Shown piece after piece: positions 5,635 through 5,647 of a stretch of DNA of 5,647 nt (the first letter of the stretch is position 1; every line of letters begins with the position of its first letter). Under the pieces are notes generated by a model, which did not search any database, was not told the origin of the DNA, and was given only the letters and a program-made list of their open reading frames with translations. The position numbers were made by a program, and so were the translations under genes. This DNA is from Candidatus Altarchaeum sp. CG2_30_32_3053 (lineage in GTDB: Archaea; Altiarchaeota; Altiarchaeia; Altiarchaeales; Altiarchaeaceae). The stretch lies in assembly GCA_001873845.1 (NCBI GenBank), contig MNZY01000139.1:1-5647 (forward strand), read 5' to 3'.

Positions 5635-5647
5635 TACCAAATTTGGT

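Overview
The window looks archaeal. It carries a full-length gene for TiaS, the archaeal enzyme that puts agmatidine into tRNA-Ile(CAU). The tRNA gene does not encode its CCA end and has a TATA-like box about 26 nt upstream. None of the three protein genes has a clear Shine-Dalgarno sequence. The DNA is visibly AT-rich and the coding frames use the standard code. I cannot name a lineage; FolD argues mildly against a typical methanogen without FolD.

Layout. Positions 1-249 are intergenic. They hold one copy of a 97-bp repeat (1-96) and two hairpins (137-161, 186-223), all downstream of a minus-strand gene set. The minus-strand genes are transcribed right to left: folD (5104-4253), tiaS (4244-2967, only 8 nt after folD) and a helicase-nuclease gene (2916-250, after a 50-nt gap). 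They probably form one transcription unit, though the helicase could have its own weak promoter. A tRNA-Arg(TCT) gene lies on the plus strand at 5292-5366, divergent from folD.

The protein genes serve different jobs: one-carbon folate metabolism, modification of a tRNA wobble base, and DNA unwinding and cleavage. I see no shared pathway, so this reads as a housekeeping operon rather than a dedicated system.

The more unusual signal is in the non-coding DNA. Between folD and the tRNA is an 81-bp MITE-like segment with 15-bp terminal inverted repeats and a 5-bp flanking duplication. Downstream of the tRNA is a second MITE-like segment with 13-bp inverted ends. It abuts a second copy of the 97-bp repeat (5538-5634), which matches copy one at 94 of 97 aligned positions. 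A diverged third copy, in the opposite orientation, follows the tRNA (about 5403-5443). Each copy sits where a transcription unit should end, in the matching orientation, so this may be a dispersed 3'-end or terminator-like element. I found no CRISPR array, toxin-antitoxin pair or recognisable defence operon; the window is otherwise ordinary.
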